Assembly (NCBI GenBank): GCA_020629715.1
Contig: JAHDCU010000003.1
Coordinates: 1-64,000, forward strand
DNA from: Saprospiraceae bacterium
GTDB taxonomy: Bacteria; Bacteroidota; Bacteroidia; Chitinophagales; Saprospiraceae
DNA: 64,000 nucleotides
Direction of reading: 5' to 3'
Shown piece by piece: positions 42,787 through 52,652 of the stretch; the first letter of the stretch is position 1; each line of letters starts with the position of its first letter. Below the pieces are notes generated by a model that did no database searches, was not told where the DNA came from, and saw nothing but the letters and a program-made list of their open reading frames with translations. A program made the position numbers and the translations under genes.

Positions 42787-44079
42787 ATGAGACTCCTATA
42801 CATTTCAATATTCGCCTTTATCAGCTTCACCTCGTATGCACAGTTTGATATGCTCAGCAATCTGAGTAATGATCCTAACGTACGATTTCAGAATAACCCT
42901 GCTGCCAGGGATTCTAATTCTTTTGTGATCCAACTACCCGTACTGCAAAATAGTAACTCTTACATAGGAGTATCCTATGGAGATGCAATCACCACAGATG
43001 GTACGATTGCAAAAATAAATGCGGAAGAGATACTTCAACATTTAAGCTCAAATAATCATTATGCTAATCATACACATGCTACGCTTATAGGATTAGCCTT
43101 ACACCGAAAAAAATGGTCTATCCATGCATCGTATGGGTACAACTTGCACGGATACGGAACCTACTCTGATGATATGGCAAAATTTGCCTTAGAAGGCAAT
43201 GCCCAGTACATCGGTGAAACTATTAACATCAATCCTGACATCCTTTTACAAGCTTATCACAATCTCCAGATAGGGGCTAGTCTCTCCTTATCTAAATTCA
43301 ATTTAGGAGTAAGAATAAAGGTGTTATCAGGTATAGAAGACATTAGTACCATGCCAGAAGGTACAATAGCCATAGAGACAGGTACTCAAAATTATGCTTG
43401 GAACTTTGACAATAACTGGCGCCTCAATAGTAGTAATGCCCTAAGCATCAATAATCTCAATGATATCGAAACTAGTTTTAGTAGATTTAATGCAACTCCA
43501 ATAACTGAAAACCTCGGTATCGGTATTGATCTAGGTATAACTGCACAACTTACCAATCAATTAAGTCTAAGTGCTAGTATACTAGATATAGGTTCTATCA
43601 CATGGCGCTATCGCGTCAACAACTACTCCTCTACTCGCAAGGATAGCTATTCTGGGATCGATCTTATCGATTACATAGATAATACTGACGATATAGATCT
43701 ATCGGATACCTTATACAATATTCTAGAGCTTGAAGAATCTAATATCGACTATACCACTAGCCTACCTACACGATTTTATGCACAGTTGGAGTATGATATT
43801 TCTGATCATCAGAGAGTTGGGCTTTCATATTTTCAGATGTTGGCACAAGATCCTGACTTGTATGCCATTGCAATCAACTATTCTCAAGAGTTAGGGCGGT
43901 GTAGGTTATATACTCAATATACCTATAGCAACACATCTCCAGTCAATATTGGATTAGGAGCTGAAATACGACTAGGTAAAATAGGTATCCATGCATTTTC
44001 AGATGGAATAACAGGAGTTTTTGATCCTATAAATTCTCCTTGGGTCAGCCATCGGATCGGCGCTTATATACGGCTATAA
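42787..44079 (+). CDS. DUF5723-like outer membrane barrel protein
   Basis: Protein of 430 aa from the ATG at 42787; the TTG at 42760 lies in the preceding gene. The signal peptide ends at SYAQ, the usual site. The mature part begins with NNPAARDSNSFVIQLPVLQN, a start resembling the DUF5723 and PorV-type barrels of Bacteroidota. Alternating aromatic and polar strands continue to the C-terminal aromatic residues of an outer membrane barrel (RIGAYIRL). The family is linked to the cell envelope, but no specific substrate is known. The upstream lipoprotein gene is a likely partner. Confidence 0.7.
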   Translation: MRLLYISIFAFISFTSYAQFDMLSNLSNDPNVRFQNNPAARDSNSFVIQLPVLQNSNSYIGVSYGDAITTDGTIAKINAEEILQHLSSNNHYANHTHATLIGLALHRKKWSIHASYGYNLHGYGTYSDDMAKFALEGNAQYIGETININPDILLQAYHNLQIGASLSLSKFNLGVRIKVLSGIEDISTMPEGTIAIETGTQNYAWNFDNNWRLNSSNALSINNLNDIETSFSRFNATPITENLGIGIDLGITAQLTNQLSLSASILDIGSITWRYRVNNYSSTRKDSYSGIDLIDYIDNTDDIDLSDTLYNILELEESNIDYTTSLPTRFYAQLEYDISDHQRVGLSYFQMLAQDPDLYAIAINYSQELGRCRLYTQYTYSNTSPVNIGLGAEIRLGKIGIHAFSDGITGVFDPINSPWVSHRIGAYIRL

Positions 44080-44116
44080 AAAAATAGGCCTATCCGAAAT
44101 GATGCGAATAGACCTA
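44077..44116 (-). terminator. Terminator of the minus-strand outer membrane protein gene
   Basis: A 12-position stem TAGGCCTATCCG (44085-44096) / CGAATAGACCTA (44105-44116) with two G-U type pairs and an 8-nt loop. Read on the minus strand it is followed by a long T-run at 44084..44077. Confidence 0.8.
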
Positions 44117-44141
44117 ATATTTATTGTTGATTAAGTAAAAC

Positions 44142-44993
44142 TTATCTTCTTGTTTTTACCGCTTTTGGATCACCTAATTTTTCAAACATAATACCTATTC
44201 TTACTCCAAAACTGGCAGCTACATTATCAGATCCAAATGTGTCTGCAAATAATATTTCTTCGTATGAAGGTCTGTCTATCGTGCCATTTTGGTTTTTAAA
44301 ACTCCCTCCGAATACATGAAGTCCTCCAAAAATATCAAGAGCAATCCTATTTTGTAGTATCCACTGTTTACCTATATCGATCCCACCGTGCAGGGCAGAA
44401 ACAGTACGTTCTTCCGTTGACCAGCTGTAGGTCTCTTTGGAATATCCATATCCAGCTCTCAATCTTAGGTAACCGCCAGCTAATAGGTGATCTGGACGAT
44501 ATTTATCTCCTTTTGTTATTGATTTTAGCTTGATCTTATAACCCAAATCGAAAGCAATTCCATCAGGTACATTGTTTTCCTCAGCATTTACACCTAAACC
44601 GAGGATCTTAAAACTCGTTTCCCAGCTGGAATATAGATTGATAGATCTTTCATAGGTAAGTGACGTAGCCCCTGTTAATAAAGAGAAAAAGTTTAACTTA
44701 ATATTACTTCTATTATCGTCATAGAAATAAGAATCACTCAACGCCTCCTCTTTTTCTTTAATGACCTTACCATAAGAAAATTTAATTTCTCTGACCTGAC
44801 CTCGATTAAGTGTAAATACAATCTGACTTGGATCTTCTACCTCCACATATTTGATTTCGGTTTCACCAAGTTCCTTGATATTACAACTGATCTTATCACC
44901 ATTTTTGAGTAAAATGAGATCTTGCGCCAGTATATTGGTACTAAAAAAGAGTAAAAACAAAAAAGTAGAAATTGCAATTATTGGTTTTTTCAT
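44142..44993 (-). CDS. Predicted outer membrane beta-barrel protein
   Basis: Protein of 283 aa with a signal peptide (KKPIIAISTFLFLLFF, site near NILAQD). Residues about 25-75 form a small domain (LILLKNGDKISCNIKELGET, FTLNRGQVREIKFSYGK) seen in many Bacteroidota exported proteins. The remainder has amphipathic strands typical of a barrel. It is divergent from the PadR gene, 220 bp apart. The function is unknown. Confidence 0.6.
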   Translation of the reverse strand: MKKPIIAISTFLFLLFFSTNILAQDLILLKNGDKISCNIKELGETEIKYVEVEDPSQIVFTLNRGQVREIKFSYGKVIKEKEEALSDSYFYDDNRSNIKLNFFSLLTGATSLTYERSINLYSSWETSFKILGLGVNAEENNVPDGIAFDLGYKIKLKSITKGDKYRPDHLLAGGYLRLRAGYGYSKETYSWSTEERTVSALHGGIDIGKQWILQNRIALDIFGGLHVFGGSFKNQNGTIDRPSYEEILFADTFGSDNVAASFGVRIGIMFEKLGDPKAVKTRR

Positions 44994-45164
44994 AGCAGTT
45001 ACCTTTTAATGATTAATGAATGGTTAGTAATAAAGACTTTGACAATATATAACGGATATGTGATAAAAAAGTGCTAGTTAACAAAGCTTAACGCCCCTTA
45101 AACTATCCATAACTTAAATTAATCGATAAAAACAGTCAATTAGTATATAGTACCTTGTATTTAC

Positions 45165-45189
45165 TAGTACTATGTATTGCATAGTACTA
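45165..45189 (+). promoter_or_regulatory. Palindromic candidate operator upstream of padR
   Basis: TAGTACTATG (45165-45174) and CATAGTACTA (45180-45189) form a perfect 10-bp inverted repeat around TATTG, 22 bp before the PadR ATG. A further half-site AGTACC lies at 45148-45153. The ATG-N5-CAT core recalls known PadR sites (ATGT-N8-ACAT), so autoregulation is plausible. A near-consensus -7 box TATCTTTA lies at 45200-45207. Confidence 0.55.
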
Positions 45190-45211
45190 TATATTCTTCT
45201 ATCTTTAGAGT

Positions 45212-45544
45212 ATGAAAATTGAAAACACGAAAGCACAAATGAGAAAAGGAGTTTTGGAGCTCTGCGTTCTTTCTATTATTTCTAAAGAAGAGGCTTACCC
45301 TTCTGATATTATCAAAAAGCTTAAAGAAGCAAAATTGATCGTAGTAGAAGGTACTCTATACCCTTTACTAAATAGACTAAAGAATGCATCCCTACTACAT
45401 TACACTTGGAAAGAATCCAATGCAGGACCACCACGCAAATACTACCACCTCACGGATGAGGGCTCAGGATTTCTTACCGAGCTTAATAAAACTTGGGATG
45501 AACTAAACCATGCCGTTTCTCAATCTACTAAAACCAATGCATAA
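45212..45544 (+). CDS. PadR family transcriptional regulator
   Basis: Protein of 110 aa, normal for PadR. It starts MKIENTKAQMRKGVLELCVLS; the winged helix follows (KEEAYPSDIIKKLKEAKLI, VVEGTLYPLLNRLKNASLLH, then ESNAGPPRKYYHLTDEG), with the GPPRKYY segment that closes the wing. It is 2 bp upstream of a PspC-domain gene, the common pairing in Bacteroidota, so it probably represses this envelope-stress operon. A palindrome upstream is a candidate operator. Confidence 0.95.
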   Translation: MKIENTKAQMRKGVLELCVLSIISKEEAYPSDIIKKLKEAKLIVVEGTLYPLLNRLKNASLLHYTWKESNAGPPRKYYHLTDEGSGFLTELNKTWDELNHAVSQSTKTNA

Positions 45545-45546
45545 CT

Positions 45547-46197
45547 ATGAACAAAATTTTTAATATAAACCTCGGTGGATTTCCCTTCACAATCGATGAA
45601 GATGCCTACCTCAACCTAAACCAATATTTGAAAACCATCAAATCTCATTTTTCAGATTCTGAAGGTTGTGAAGAAATCCTAGAGGACATCGAGATCAGGC
45701 TTGGAGAGTTATTTAATGACCAACTGAAAGGACGACAAATCGTAACCAATAACGATCTAGAAGCAGCCATCAGCATCATGGGTAAGCCAGAGGACTTTGG
45801 AGCGGAATCTATCAAAGATGACCATACCCACCAAAAGCAATCGAATACCTCGGATTACAAAAAATCTAAGTCTAAAAAGAGGCTTTTTAGAGATCCTGAT
45901 AATAAAGTGATCGGAGGAGTATGCTCGGGTCTAGCCGCATACTTTGGCTTAGAAGATCCTCTTTGGATCAGAATAGGATGGGTTGTACTTTTCGTTACCG
46001 GAGGCATGGGCTTATTCTTGTATTTGATACTTTGGATTGCTATGCCCGTAGCTAAAACTTCAGCTGACAAACTCGCTATGCGGGGTGAAAATGTCAATAT
46101 ATCGAGCATAGCTAAACAAGTAGAAAATGAACTCTACGATATAAGTGACAAAATCGGAAATACCCTAAAGGACTTCGGTAGTAAAAAAAAAGGCTAG
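45547..46197 (+). CDS. PspC domain membrane protein
   Basis: Protein of 216 aa. The N-terminal part (about 1-85) is a soluble domain found in Bacteroidota proteins of this kind (NINLGGFPFTIDEDAYLNLN, EDIEIRLGELFNDQLKGRQI). The PspC domain (about 113-170) contains RLFRDPDNKVIGGVCSGLAA, then YFGLEDPLWIRIGWVVLF, and a membrane hairpin of two segments. PspC-type proteins sense membrane stress. It is co-transcribed with PadR (2-bp gap) and closed by a terminator about 80 bp on. Confidence 0.9.
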   Translation: MNKIFNINLGGFPFTIDEDAYLNLNQYLKTIKSHFSDSEGCEEILEDIEIRLGELFNDQLKGRQIVTNNDLEAAISIMGKPEDFGAESIKDDHTHQKQSNTSDYKKSKSKKRLFRDPDNKVIGGVCSGLAAYFGLEDPLWIRIGWVVLFVTGGMGLFLYLILWIAMPVAKTSADKLAMRGENVNISSIAKQVENELYDISDKIGNTLKDFGSKKKG

Positions 46198-46276
46198 TTA
46201 CTCGTGATCAACTTGTAAAACCTTATCGACAGGGATTTTTGCTTTAATGGATAAATTTCATAATGAAAAGATGATG

Positions 46277-46312
46277 AAGCATGTGTGATCTTGAGTTGCA
46301 CATGCTTTTTTA
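46277..46312 (+). terminator. Intrinsic terminator of padR-pspC
   Basis: AAGCATGTG (46277-46285) / CACATGCTT (46299-46307), perfect 9-bp stem, 13-nt loop, followed by TTTTTT. Confidence 0.85.
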
Positions 46313-46336
46313 TTACCTTTAGGAAAATTGTTTGTT

Positions 46337-47521
46337 ATGAAATATCTTTACGCTGCTCTTATTCTAATCTTAATTCTCTCCTGTACTAAGTCGGATTCTG
46401 AACTAAATCCTATTGAATATAAAAGTGAAGATCATTTAGTTTGGCAGAAAGACTATTCTGATGAATTCAGTTTTACAGATAGAATCCAGAATGTTGATAA
46501 TTATATTGTTACTACTGCATTTGATAAAAATCTTAGCGCTGAAGTGCTTTTAAATATTGACGCATCAAATGGTAATATAAACTGGATTTGGCGGGCAGAT
46601 GAAAATCAAGGTGATTTCATAATTCGAGACCTTGAATTCTCCGATTCTCAAATTATTCTCTCCAAAAGGAAATACGGGATAACAATTATTGATATTGATT
46701 CTGGGAGTAAGTTGTTTTCATATGATAACCCTGATAATGATTCTATTAGCTTTGGCAGTGTATTTTTCTGGGAGGGAAGTGCTTTTTGGTACGAAATACA
46801 TGAAGGTACCTTCTCAGAATATCCTCAAGTTATCCTCAAAACTAGAGATCATCAGTCCAATAAAATACGGACTATTTATGAATTCGAGTTCCAAACTACG
46901 AACGGAGCAAATGCTGGAAAACCAATTTTCTTTAAAGAAAGTGATACCGACACCATCATTATTGTTCCGCTAATAGGATCACCTATTTACCATAAGCTGC
47001 AAGCTATAAATATGAAAAACTCCGAAATAATATGGAATCAACATATTAGTGGCACTACGGATTTTTTGGTTTCAAATAAATTAGCACTGAAGTCAATTGG
47101 GAATACTGTAATTCATCAAAGCAATGAACAGATAAAAGCTTTCGATAGATTTACGGGTACACAGCTTTGGTTTAAAGAAGTAGACGATGATAGCGAAATT
47201 TTCAACTTCCAATTAGATGGAAATTATATCTACGCTCGAAACGGTAGATATTTAATTAAAAGGAGTATAGAGAACGGATCTATGGAATGGAAAAGAAAAT
47301 ACATTGCAACTGATCGTCACAATCAAATATTAGACAAAACATTAGTTACACATGATTTTAATGTCACTAAGGGAATATCCACAAATAGTGGTGAAAATAA
47401 AGTACAATTCATACATAAAGAACTTACATCAAATTATAGCCCTATTTTCTTCGTAGATGGTAGTAAAATGATTGTTAATGATCGATTCAATATTAGAGTA
47501 TATGACAATATATTTCGTTAA
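46337..47521 (+). CDS. PQQ-like beta-propeller lipoprotein
   Basis: Protein of 394 aa from the ATG at 46337 (the TTG at 46328 adds three residues). Signal peptide MKYLYAALILILILSC gives lipidated C16. The mature part repeats a GxxxW unit (NGNINWIWRADEN, NSEIIWNQHISGT, TGTQLWFKEVDDD, NGSMEWKRKYIAT), typical of PQQ-like or BamB-like propeller blades. No catalytic residues can be assigned, and the protein is likely a scaffold or binding protein at the membrane. Its base usage is AT-rich with fewer codons of the operon type. It converges with the DUF5916 gene with 10 bp between. Confidence 0.75.
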   Translation: MKYLYAALILILILSCTKSDSELNPIEYKSEDHLVWQKDYSDEFSFTDRIQNVDNYIVTTAFDKNLSAEVLLNIDASNGNINWIWRADENQGDFIIRDLEFSDSQIILSKRKYGITIIDIDSGSKLFSYDNPDNDSISFGSVFFWEGSAFWYEIHEGTFSEYPQVILKTRDHQSNKIRTIYEFEFQTTNGANAGKPIFFKESDTDTIIIVPLIGSPIYHKLQAINMKNSEIIWNQHISGTTDFLVSNKLALKSIGNTVIHQSNEQIKAFDRFTGTQLWFKEVDDDSEIFNFQLDGNYIYARNGRYLIKRSIENGSMEWKRKYIATDRHNQILDKTLVTHDFNVTKGISTNSGENKVQFIHKELTSNYSPIFFVDGSKMIVNDRFNIRVYDNIFR

Positions 47522-47531
47522 TCACATAGAT

Positions 47532-50012
47532 CTAAAACACCTGGTTATAATCTAAGAAATATACCAATCGGATGGAAAAGCTATTGGATTGTCTCTCTTG
47601 GAAGATATCCCTAAGATTCTCAACATAATTGAGATCCAGTTGCTGACCAAAACTCTGAAGACTCTGTCTCCACACAAAAAATAAATCGCTCCCTGGTGCA
47701 AATCGCCAGCGATAGTCTACATCGATGTTAAAGAGATTAAAATTGGTGCTATATGCTGAAGTAGCATCCTCCAAAAAATCTTGATCATCAATCAAATCGA
47801 TGCTACCAACATTATTTAATAGCCCAAACCCCGTATAATCGACCTTATCCCAATAGTGACGTACTCTGAATGCTAAAGACATCACATTATTGAAAATATA
47901 CTGCCCCGATATCGTATTGGTAACCACTAGTCGGTCTCTTTGACCAAACAAAATGTCTTCGCCGCTAAAAGTACTACTTTCAGGATCTACGAGTAACTTA
48001 TTGACCCATCCTTCATCTACGTATCGATCAAAGACATTAAAATTCCATTGCATAAAAAACTTATCACTGAATCTATATCTCGGTCTGAACTGATAATTTA
48101 AATTTATACGTCCTTCTTGATTGAATTTTCTCACCCCAAATTCAAGATCAAATGCAAATGGCTTATCATAATTGGTACTGATAAATGGTCCCATACCATA
48201 GCTAGTCGGGATATGAAATACTCGCGTAAAATCACTTACCCTAGCCTCAAAATAATCATCACTACCTTTCGGCGATATGCTAAACCAAGAACCAAAGGCG
48301 AATATTTTTTTGGTCAACGCAAAGAAACCCATATCAAGGCTCATATTGGTCCATAGATTGGGGTCATATAATTTACCATAACTAGCATCCCCCCAAATTT
48401 CGAATCTATTGAATATGCCGATGGGCTCAAACTGATTGAACGCCGCATATAGACTTCCACTTCTTTCATTAGGATTAAATAAAAATCCTAGATCATTAGG
48501 ATTATAATCGGGAGATTCCTCTGCATAGCTGAGACCATACACAAACTTCCCTTGATTTTCAGATATAGATGCTCTCACAGTATGACCTATATCAGCGTAT
48601 TCACTAAAATATCGTTGACTTATACCCACCTTCCCGCTTAAATTCCACTTAAGGTCATTAGAATTTAAATTATAATCTAATCCAGTCAAATTAGCATCGT
48701 AGGTAGATCCACGACGCAATACATTGGTATTGATCAAACTGATGCTCGAGTTATTTCTAAGGTTTTGGTCAAGTACTAGCACATTATAATTAGTCAGAGG
48801 ATTGGTCTCTACTTGATATTGACTTCCATCAAGTCTTTGTAAAGTTGCACTAGATGCTCCCTCTACCGCGTTAAAAAAACCAATACCCGTTCCCGAGCTA
48901 TTACGACCTGAAATCTTGGTTGCATTATACAATTGATTATTTACTGGATTATCTATGATGGTAGCTTCGTTTTCAATGGAAGATAAAAATGCTTGAGCAC
49001 GATTGATAGGAGAACCTCCGATTCTTCTAGAATAGAAAAATCCCCCTTTATTAAATATCTCTACACCCTCTGTAAAAAAGAGTCTATTTTCTTGCAAAAA
49101 CTGCTCAAATGGACTAAGATTCAATACTAATTGATCACTAGATACCTGACCAAAATCAGGAATCAAAATCATATCAAGCGTAAAAGCATCATTAATTCCA
49201 TATTTAAGATCAAGACCAGCATTATAGGATGTACTCCATCCTAAATTACTTACTGCGCCGGGAGCTACTTGATTTTGTAGATATGTAGTGACATAAGGTG
49301 TAATTGATAATCGTACCGGTGGTTTTATATTTTGAATACCTGTCAAATTTCCCGCCTGATTCAAAAATCCTTGAACCTCTGGAGTGATGGGATTCCACCA
49401 GCTCACCTCCCGCAATCTACGACATTGACGACCGAAGTTTACTGACCATTCTTGAATTTCTTCCTCGGGAAAACGTAATGCAGCATAAGGAATTTTATAT
49501 TCTAGCGACCATCCATCATCCTGCATTTGGACAGCCGACTCCCATACCGCATCCCAACTTGCATCCTCACCTTGCTGAGAATACTTAGTATCTAGCTGAA
49601 CACCCGCAGCTGATACTACAAATCCTACACCATCGACACCACCTTTATAGGTATCAAAAATTGCTGCAAACCAATCAACACTTGGCAGTTCATCTCTTTC
49701 TGAAAGTTGCTTCATGATCAATTCGGGAGAATCATCATATAAATAAGCTGCGATATAGATGGCTTCATCATCATGTAAAATCCTAACTTCTGATTGAAAG
49801 CTAGGCTCTATATTAGGGTTAGGTTGTCTTTGGACAAATGCATCGGTAACTTCACTACTTTTCCATATCTCTTCATCGATAAGACCGTCTATCTTGATAG
49901 GCTGATTGATTCGATGACACAGTATCTCTTTATGTACTATCAGACTATCCTGAGCATACAACGTAATGCAAAAACTTACTAGTAGAAAATAAGAAAATAT
50001 ATACTTGTACAT
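47532..50012 (-). CDS. DUF5916 outer membrane protein with CBM9-like domain
   Basis: Large exported protein of 826 aa. A signal peptide (about 1-20, cleavage after LYAQ) is followed by a CBM9-like/DUF5916 N-terminal domain (about 30-210: KIDGLIDEEIWKSSEVTDAF, IYIAAYLYDDSPELI, WSVNFGRQCRRLREVSWW). The rest is a large beta-barrel (NLSPFEQFLQENRLFFTEG, many aromatic strands, C-terminal VYFLDYNQVF). The family is common in Bacteroidota and of unknown function. The segment WDAVWESAVQMQDDGWSLEY is characteristic. Monocistronic; the start is divergent from odhB. Confidence 0.85.
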   Translation of the reverse strand: MYKYIFSYFLLVSFCITLYAQDSLIVHKEILCHRINQPIKIDGLIDEEIWKSSEVTDAFVQRQPNPNIEPSFQSEVRILHDDEAIYIAAYLYDDSPELIMKQLSERDELPSVDWFAAIFDTYKGGVDGVGFVVSAAGVQLDTKYSQQGEDASWDAVWESAVQMQDDGWSLEYKIPYAALRFPEEEIQEWSVNFGRQCRRLREVSWWNPITPEVQGFLNQAGNLTGIQNIKPPVRLSITPYVTTYLQNQVAPGAVSNLGWSTSYNAGLDLKYGINDAFTLDMILIPDFGQVSSDQLVLNLSPFEQFLQENRLFFTEGVEIFNKGGFFYSRRIGGSPINRAQAFLSSIENEATIIDNPVNNQLYNATKISGRNSSGTGIGFFNAVEGASSATLQRLDGSQYQVETNPLTNYNVLVLDQNLRNNSSISLINTNVLRRGSTYDANLTGLDYNLNSNDLKWNLSGKVGISQRYFSEYADIGHTVRASISENQGKFVYGLSYAEESPDYNPNDLGFLFNPNERSGSLYAAFNQFEPIGIFNRFEIWGDASYGKLYDPNLWTNMSLDMGFFALTKKIFAFGSWFSISPKGSDDYFEARVSDFTRVFHIPTSYGMGPFISTNYDKPFAFDLEFGVRKFNQEGRINLNYQFRPRYRFSDKFFMQWNFNVFDRYVDEGWVNKLLVDPESSTFSGEDILFGQRDRLVVTNTISGQYIFNNVMSLAFRVRHYWDKVDYTGFGLLNNVGSIDLIDDQDFLEDATSAYSTNFNLFNIDVDYRWRFAPGSDLFFVWRQSLQSFGQQLDLNYVENLRDIFQERQSNSFSIRLVYFLDYNQVF

Positions 50013-50265
50013 CTGGTATTATTAATCTGTGAACAAATTTCGAAATTTATAATATGTAATCGATCATTATTAGACAAAATTTAGATTCTTAACTATCAAT
50101 GAATTGAAGATTAACTAAACTCAATAAATAGCTAAAATATATTAATCATTTAGCTTTGTCTAAATATTTATTTAACACAAACTAAATTTACAACTAAGTG
50201 GCTTATTGTATTTATCAAAATACTAGAAAGATTATGTATTTTTACACTTCAGAAATTAAAGAAAC

Positions 50266-51498
50266 ATGAGTATAGTCGAAATGAAAGTGCCAACTATTGG
50301 CGAATCAATTACGGAGGTAACACTCTCGCAATGGCTTATAAAGGACGGTGATTATGTATCACTTGATGAGCCTATTTGCGAATTCGAATCTGATAAAGCA
50401 ACCTTAGAGTTTCCAGCAGAAGCTTCAGGAAAGTTAATTCATGTTGCGGCTGAAGATGATGATTTAGAAATTGGTGCCTTAGTCGCAAAAATTGACACCT
50501 CAGTTTCAAAACCTACAAGTAGTGGATCTGCTGATCCGGCTCCTGCTATTACGAAAGAAGCTGAAGCCAAACCAAGCACTTCTCCTAATAGTGAAAGCAC
50601 CTATGCTTCTGGGCATCCTTCACCAGCTGCCGCTAAAATACTAAGAGAGCAGAATATCGATCCAGCATCGGTAAAAGGTACTGGTAAAGACGGAAGGATT
50701 ACAAAAGAAGATGCGCAAGCCGCGCAACATAGCCCAGTAAAAGCTGATACTAAAGCCTCAGCTACAAACGATATAAGTATATCAAATGCTTTATTTTCTA
50801 GAGATGAAAGACGTCAGAAAATGAGCAGAATGAGAAGAACTATAGCATCCAGGCTAGTATCTGCCAAAAACAGTACTGCTATGCTCACGACATTCAACGA
50901 AGTAGATTTGACTAACATCATGGCGCTGCGAAAGCAATACCAAGAAAAATTCGTTGCCAAGTATGGTGTAAAATTAGGATTCATGTCGCTCTTTGCTAAA
51001 GCCTGTGCCATGGCATTACAAGAAAAACCAGATGTCAACGCTATCATTGACGGGGACCATGTCATTTATCATGACTATGTAGACATAAGCATAGCAATAT
51101 CAACTCCTACCGGCCTTGTGGTTCCACCGGTACATAATGTAGAGTCTTTAGGATTTCATGAAGTAGAATTAAAAATCAAAGAGCTTGCTTCCAAAGCACG
51201 TGATGGAAAGCTGACCTTAGATGAAATGAAGGGTGGAACTTTTACAATAACTAATGGTGGAGTATTTGGATCAATGATGAGCACCCCTATACTCAATCAG
51301 CCTCAATCTGCAATACTCGGTATGCATGCGATACAGCAAAGACCTATTGCTATCGATGGTGAAGTGGTGATAAGACCGATGATGTATCTTGCATTATCCT
51401 ATGATCATCGCATCATTGACGGCAGTACATCTGTCACATTCTTGGTAAGAGTAAAAGAACTACTTGAAGACCCTATGACACTCATGATGGGTATATAA
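50266..51498 (+). CDS. odhB: Dihydrolipoamide succinyltransferase (2-oxoglutarate dehydrogenase E2)
   Basis: E2 component of 410 aa, also named SucB. Domains: lipoyl domain (1-75, with K44 in [13 protein letters not shown] as lipoylation site), a Ser/Pro/Ala linker, E3-binding domain (about 115-150: [20 protein letters not shown]), and acyltransferase domain (about 180-410) with the catalytic H381 and D385 in [10 protein letters not shown]. It transfers the succinyl group to Co[10 protein letters not shown] at the start is the usual sign of a 2-oxoglutarate rather than a pyruvate E2. The E1 gene sucA/odhA, normally directly upstream, is not in the window. A terminator follows. Confidence 0.93.
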   Translation: MSIVEMKVPTIGESITEVTLSQWLIKDGDYVSLDEPICEFESDKATLEFPAEASGKLIHVAAEDDDLEIGALVAKIDTSVSKPTSSGSADPAPAITKEAEAKPSTSPNSESTYASGHPSPAAAKILREQNIDPASVKGTGKDGRITKEDAQAAQHSPVKADTKASATNDISISNALFSRDERRQKMSRMRRTIASRLVSAKNSTAMLTTFNEVDLTNIMALRKQYQEKFVAKYGVKLGFMSLFAKACAMALQEKPDVNAIIDGDHVIYHDYVDISIAISTPTGLVVPPVHNVESLGFHEVELKIKELASKARDGKLTLDEMKGGTFTITNGGVFGSMMSTPILNQPQSAILGMHAIQQRPIAIDGEVVIRPMMYLALSYDHRIIDGSTSVTFLVRVKELLEDPMTLMMGI

Positions 51499-51520
51499 TT
51501 GATACTTAGTATAAAAAAAT

Positions 51521-51556
51521 GAGGCCTGTGGTTGAAAAAAACTTCAGGCCTTTTCT
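51521..51556 (+). terminator. Intrinsic terminator of odhB
   Basis: AGGCCTG (51522-51528) pairs with CAGGCCT (51545-51551), loop 16 nt, followed by TTTTCTTTTA. Confidence 0.75.
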
Positions 51557-51748
51557 TTTATATAACCTTAACATTTATAAATATCTATATATGTATTTTA
51601 CTGATAGATCATAACTTACTCATTGAAATCAATGAATATATAAATATATAATTCATATTAAATATTATCATCAATTGAATTGGTATTCTATTTGCAGATT
51701 CGTAAGCATATTGAAATCAATTAACTACACTTTTGATAAATAAGTAAT

Positions 51749-52555
51749 ATGAGCAATCTACTACGCCACATTATTCGAAATAGCGCGATAATCGTCTCTT
51801 TACTGATGATTACTAACATCTATGCCACGAATAGTCCTAAAACGGTTCAGTTTTTTAACGGCAATTACCAAGAAGCAAAAGATAAAGCCGCCAAAGAAGG
51901 TAAATTTTTTATGTTGGATTTTTATGCTGATTGGTGTATGCCATGTAAATGGATGGACCAAACCACATTTACCAATAGTGAGGTTGCTAGCATCTTAAAT
52001 AAAAAGTACGTTGCTCTAAAGGTAAACATAGATGATATCGAAGGTTTTGATCTCAAGAAAAAGTATGAAATACAATATCTACCAACAATCTTAATCTTCA
52101 ATCAGAAAGGAGAGCTTGTTGACAGAATCGAAGAAACTTTACCACCTAGTAAACTCATTGTAGCATTAGGTAAGCATAGCATAGCTAATAGTACAAAACA
52201 TGAGGTATACACATACAATACTTCTCCAACTCAAAACAAGAAACTGATCAGTAATAATGATGATGTATCAGATGATTATAATTTGGATAGAAATACACTC
52301 AACAACTATAAAGAAGCCAATAAAAATAGAAGTTTTAGAATCCAGATAGGTATATATGAAGAGCATGAAAATGCCTTTGATGTGGTAAATAATCTAAGAG
52401 ATAAATTTATCGAACCTATCATTGTCCTTAACGATTATAAAAATGATAATGTCATCTATAAGGTCATGATGGGCGAATTCAAAACTATGGGCGAAGCTGA
52501 GAGTTTCAAGTCTATACTGAAAAATGATTTTGATATTGATGCTATAGTACAATAA
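51749..52555 (+). CDS. Exported thioredoxin-fold protein with C-terminal SPOR-like domain
   Basis: Protein of 268 aa with a signal peptide (about 1-27, NIYATNSP region). A thioredoxin-like domain follows (about 35-150) with YADWCMPCKWMD, whose C63-M-P-C66 is the redox pair, and KYEIQYLPTILIF with the conserved cis-proline. After a linker comes a second domain (about 190-268: RSFRIQIGIYEEHENAFDVV, VIYKVMMGEFKTMGEAESFK) with the RNP-type fold and signature of SPOR, which binds glycan strands lacking stem peptides. A periplasmic thiol oxidoreductase or DsbD-like partner held at septal peptidoglycan is inference. Gene stands alone. Confidence 0.82.
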   Translation: MSNLLRHIIRNSAIIVSLLMITNIYATNSPKTVQFFNGNYQEAKDKAAKEGKFFMLDFYADWCMPCKWMDQTTFTNSEVASILNKKYVALKVNIDDIEGFDLKKKYEIQYLPTILIFNQKGELVDRIEETLPPSKLIVALGKHSIANSTKHEVYTYNTSPTQNKKLISNNDDVSDDYNLDRNTLNNYKEANKNRSFRIQIGIYEEHENAFDVVNNLRDKFIEPIIVLNDYKNDNVIYKVMMGEFKTMGEAESFKSILKNDFDIDAIVQ

Positions 52556-52652
52556 TAAAAATAAAGAATAATAGAACCTTAGTGACCGACGTCCCATCCC
52601 AGGAACATATTTTTATACGCTTCGATATTATCATTATCTCTTATATTGAGAC

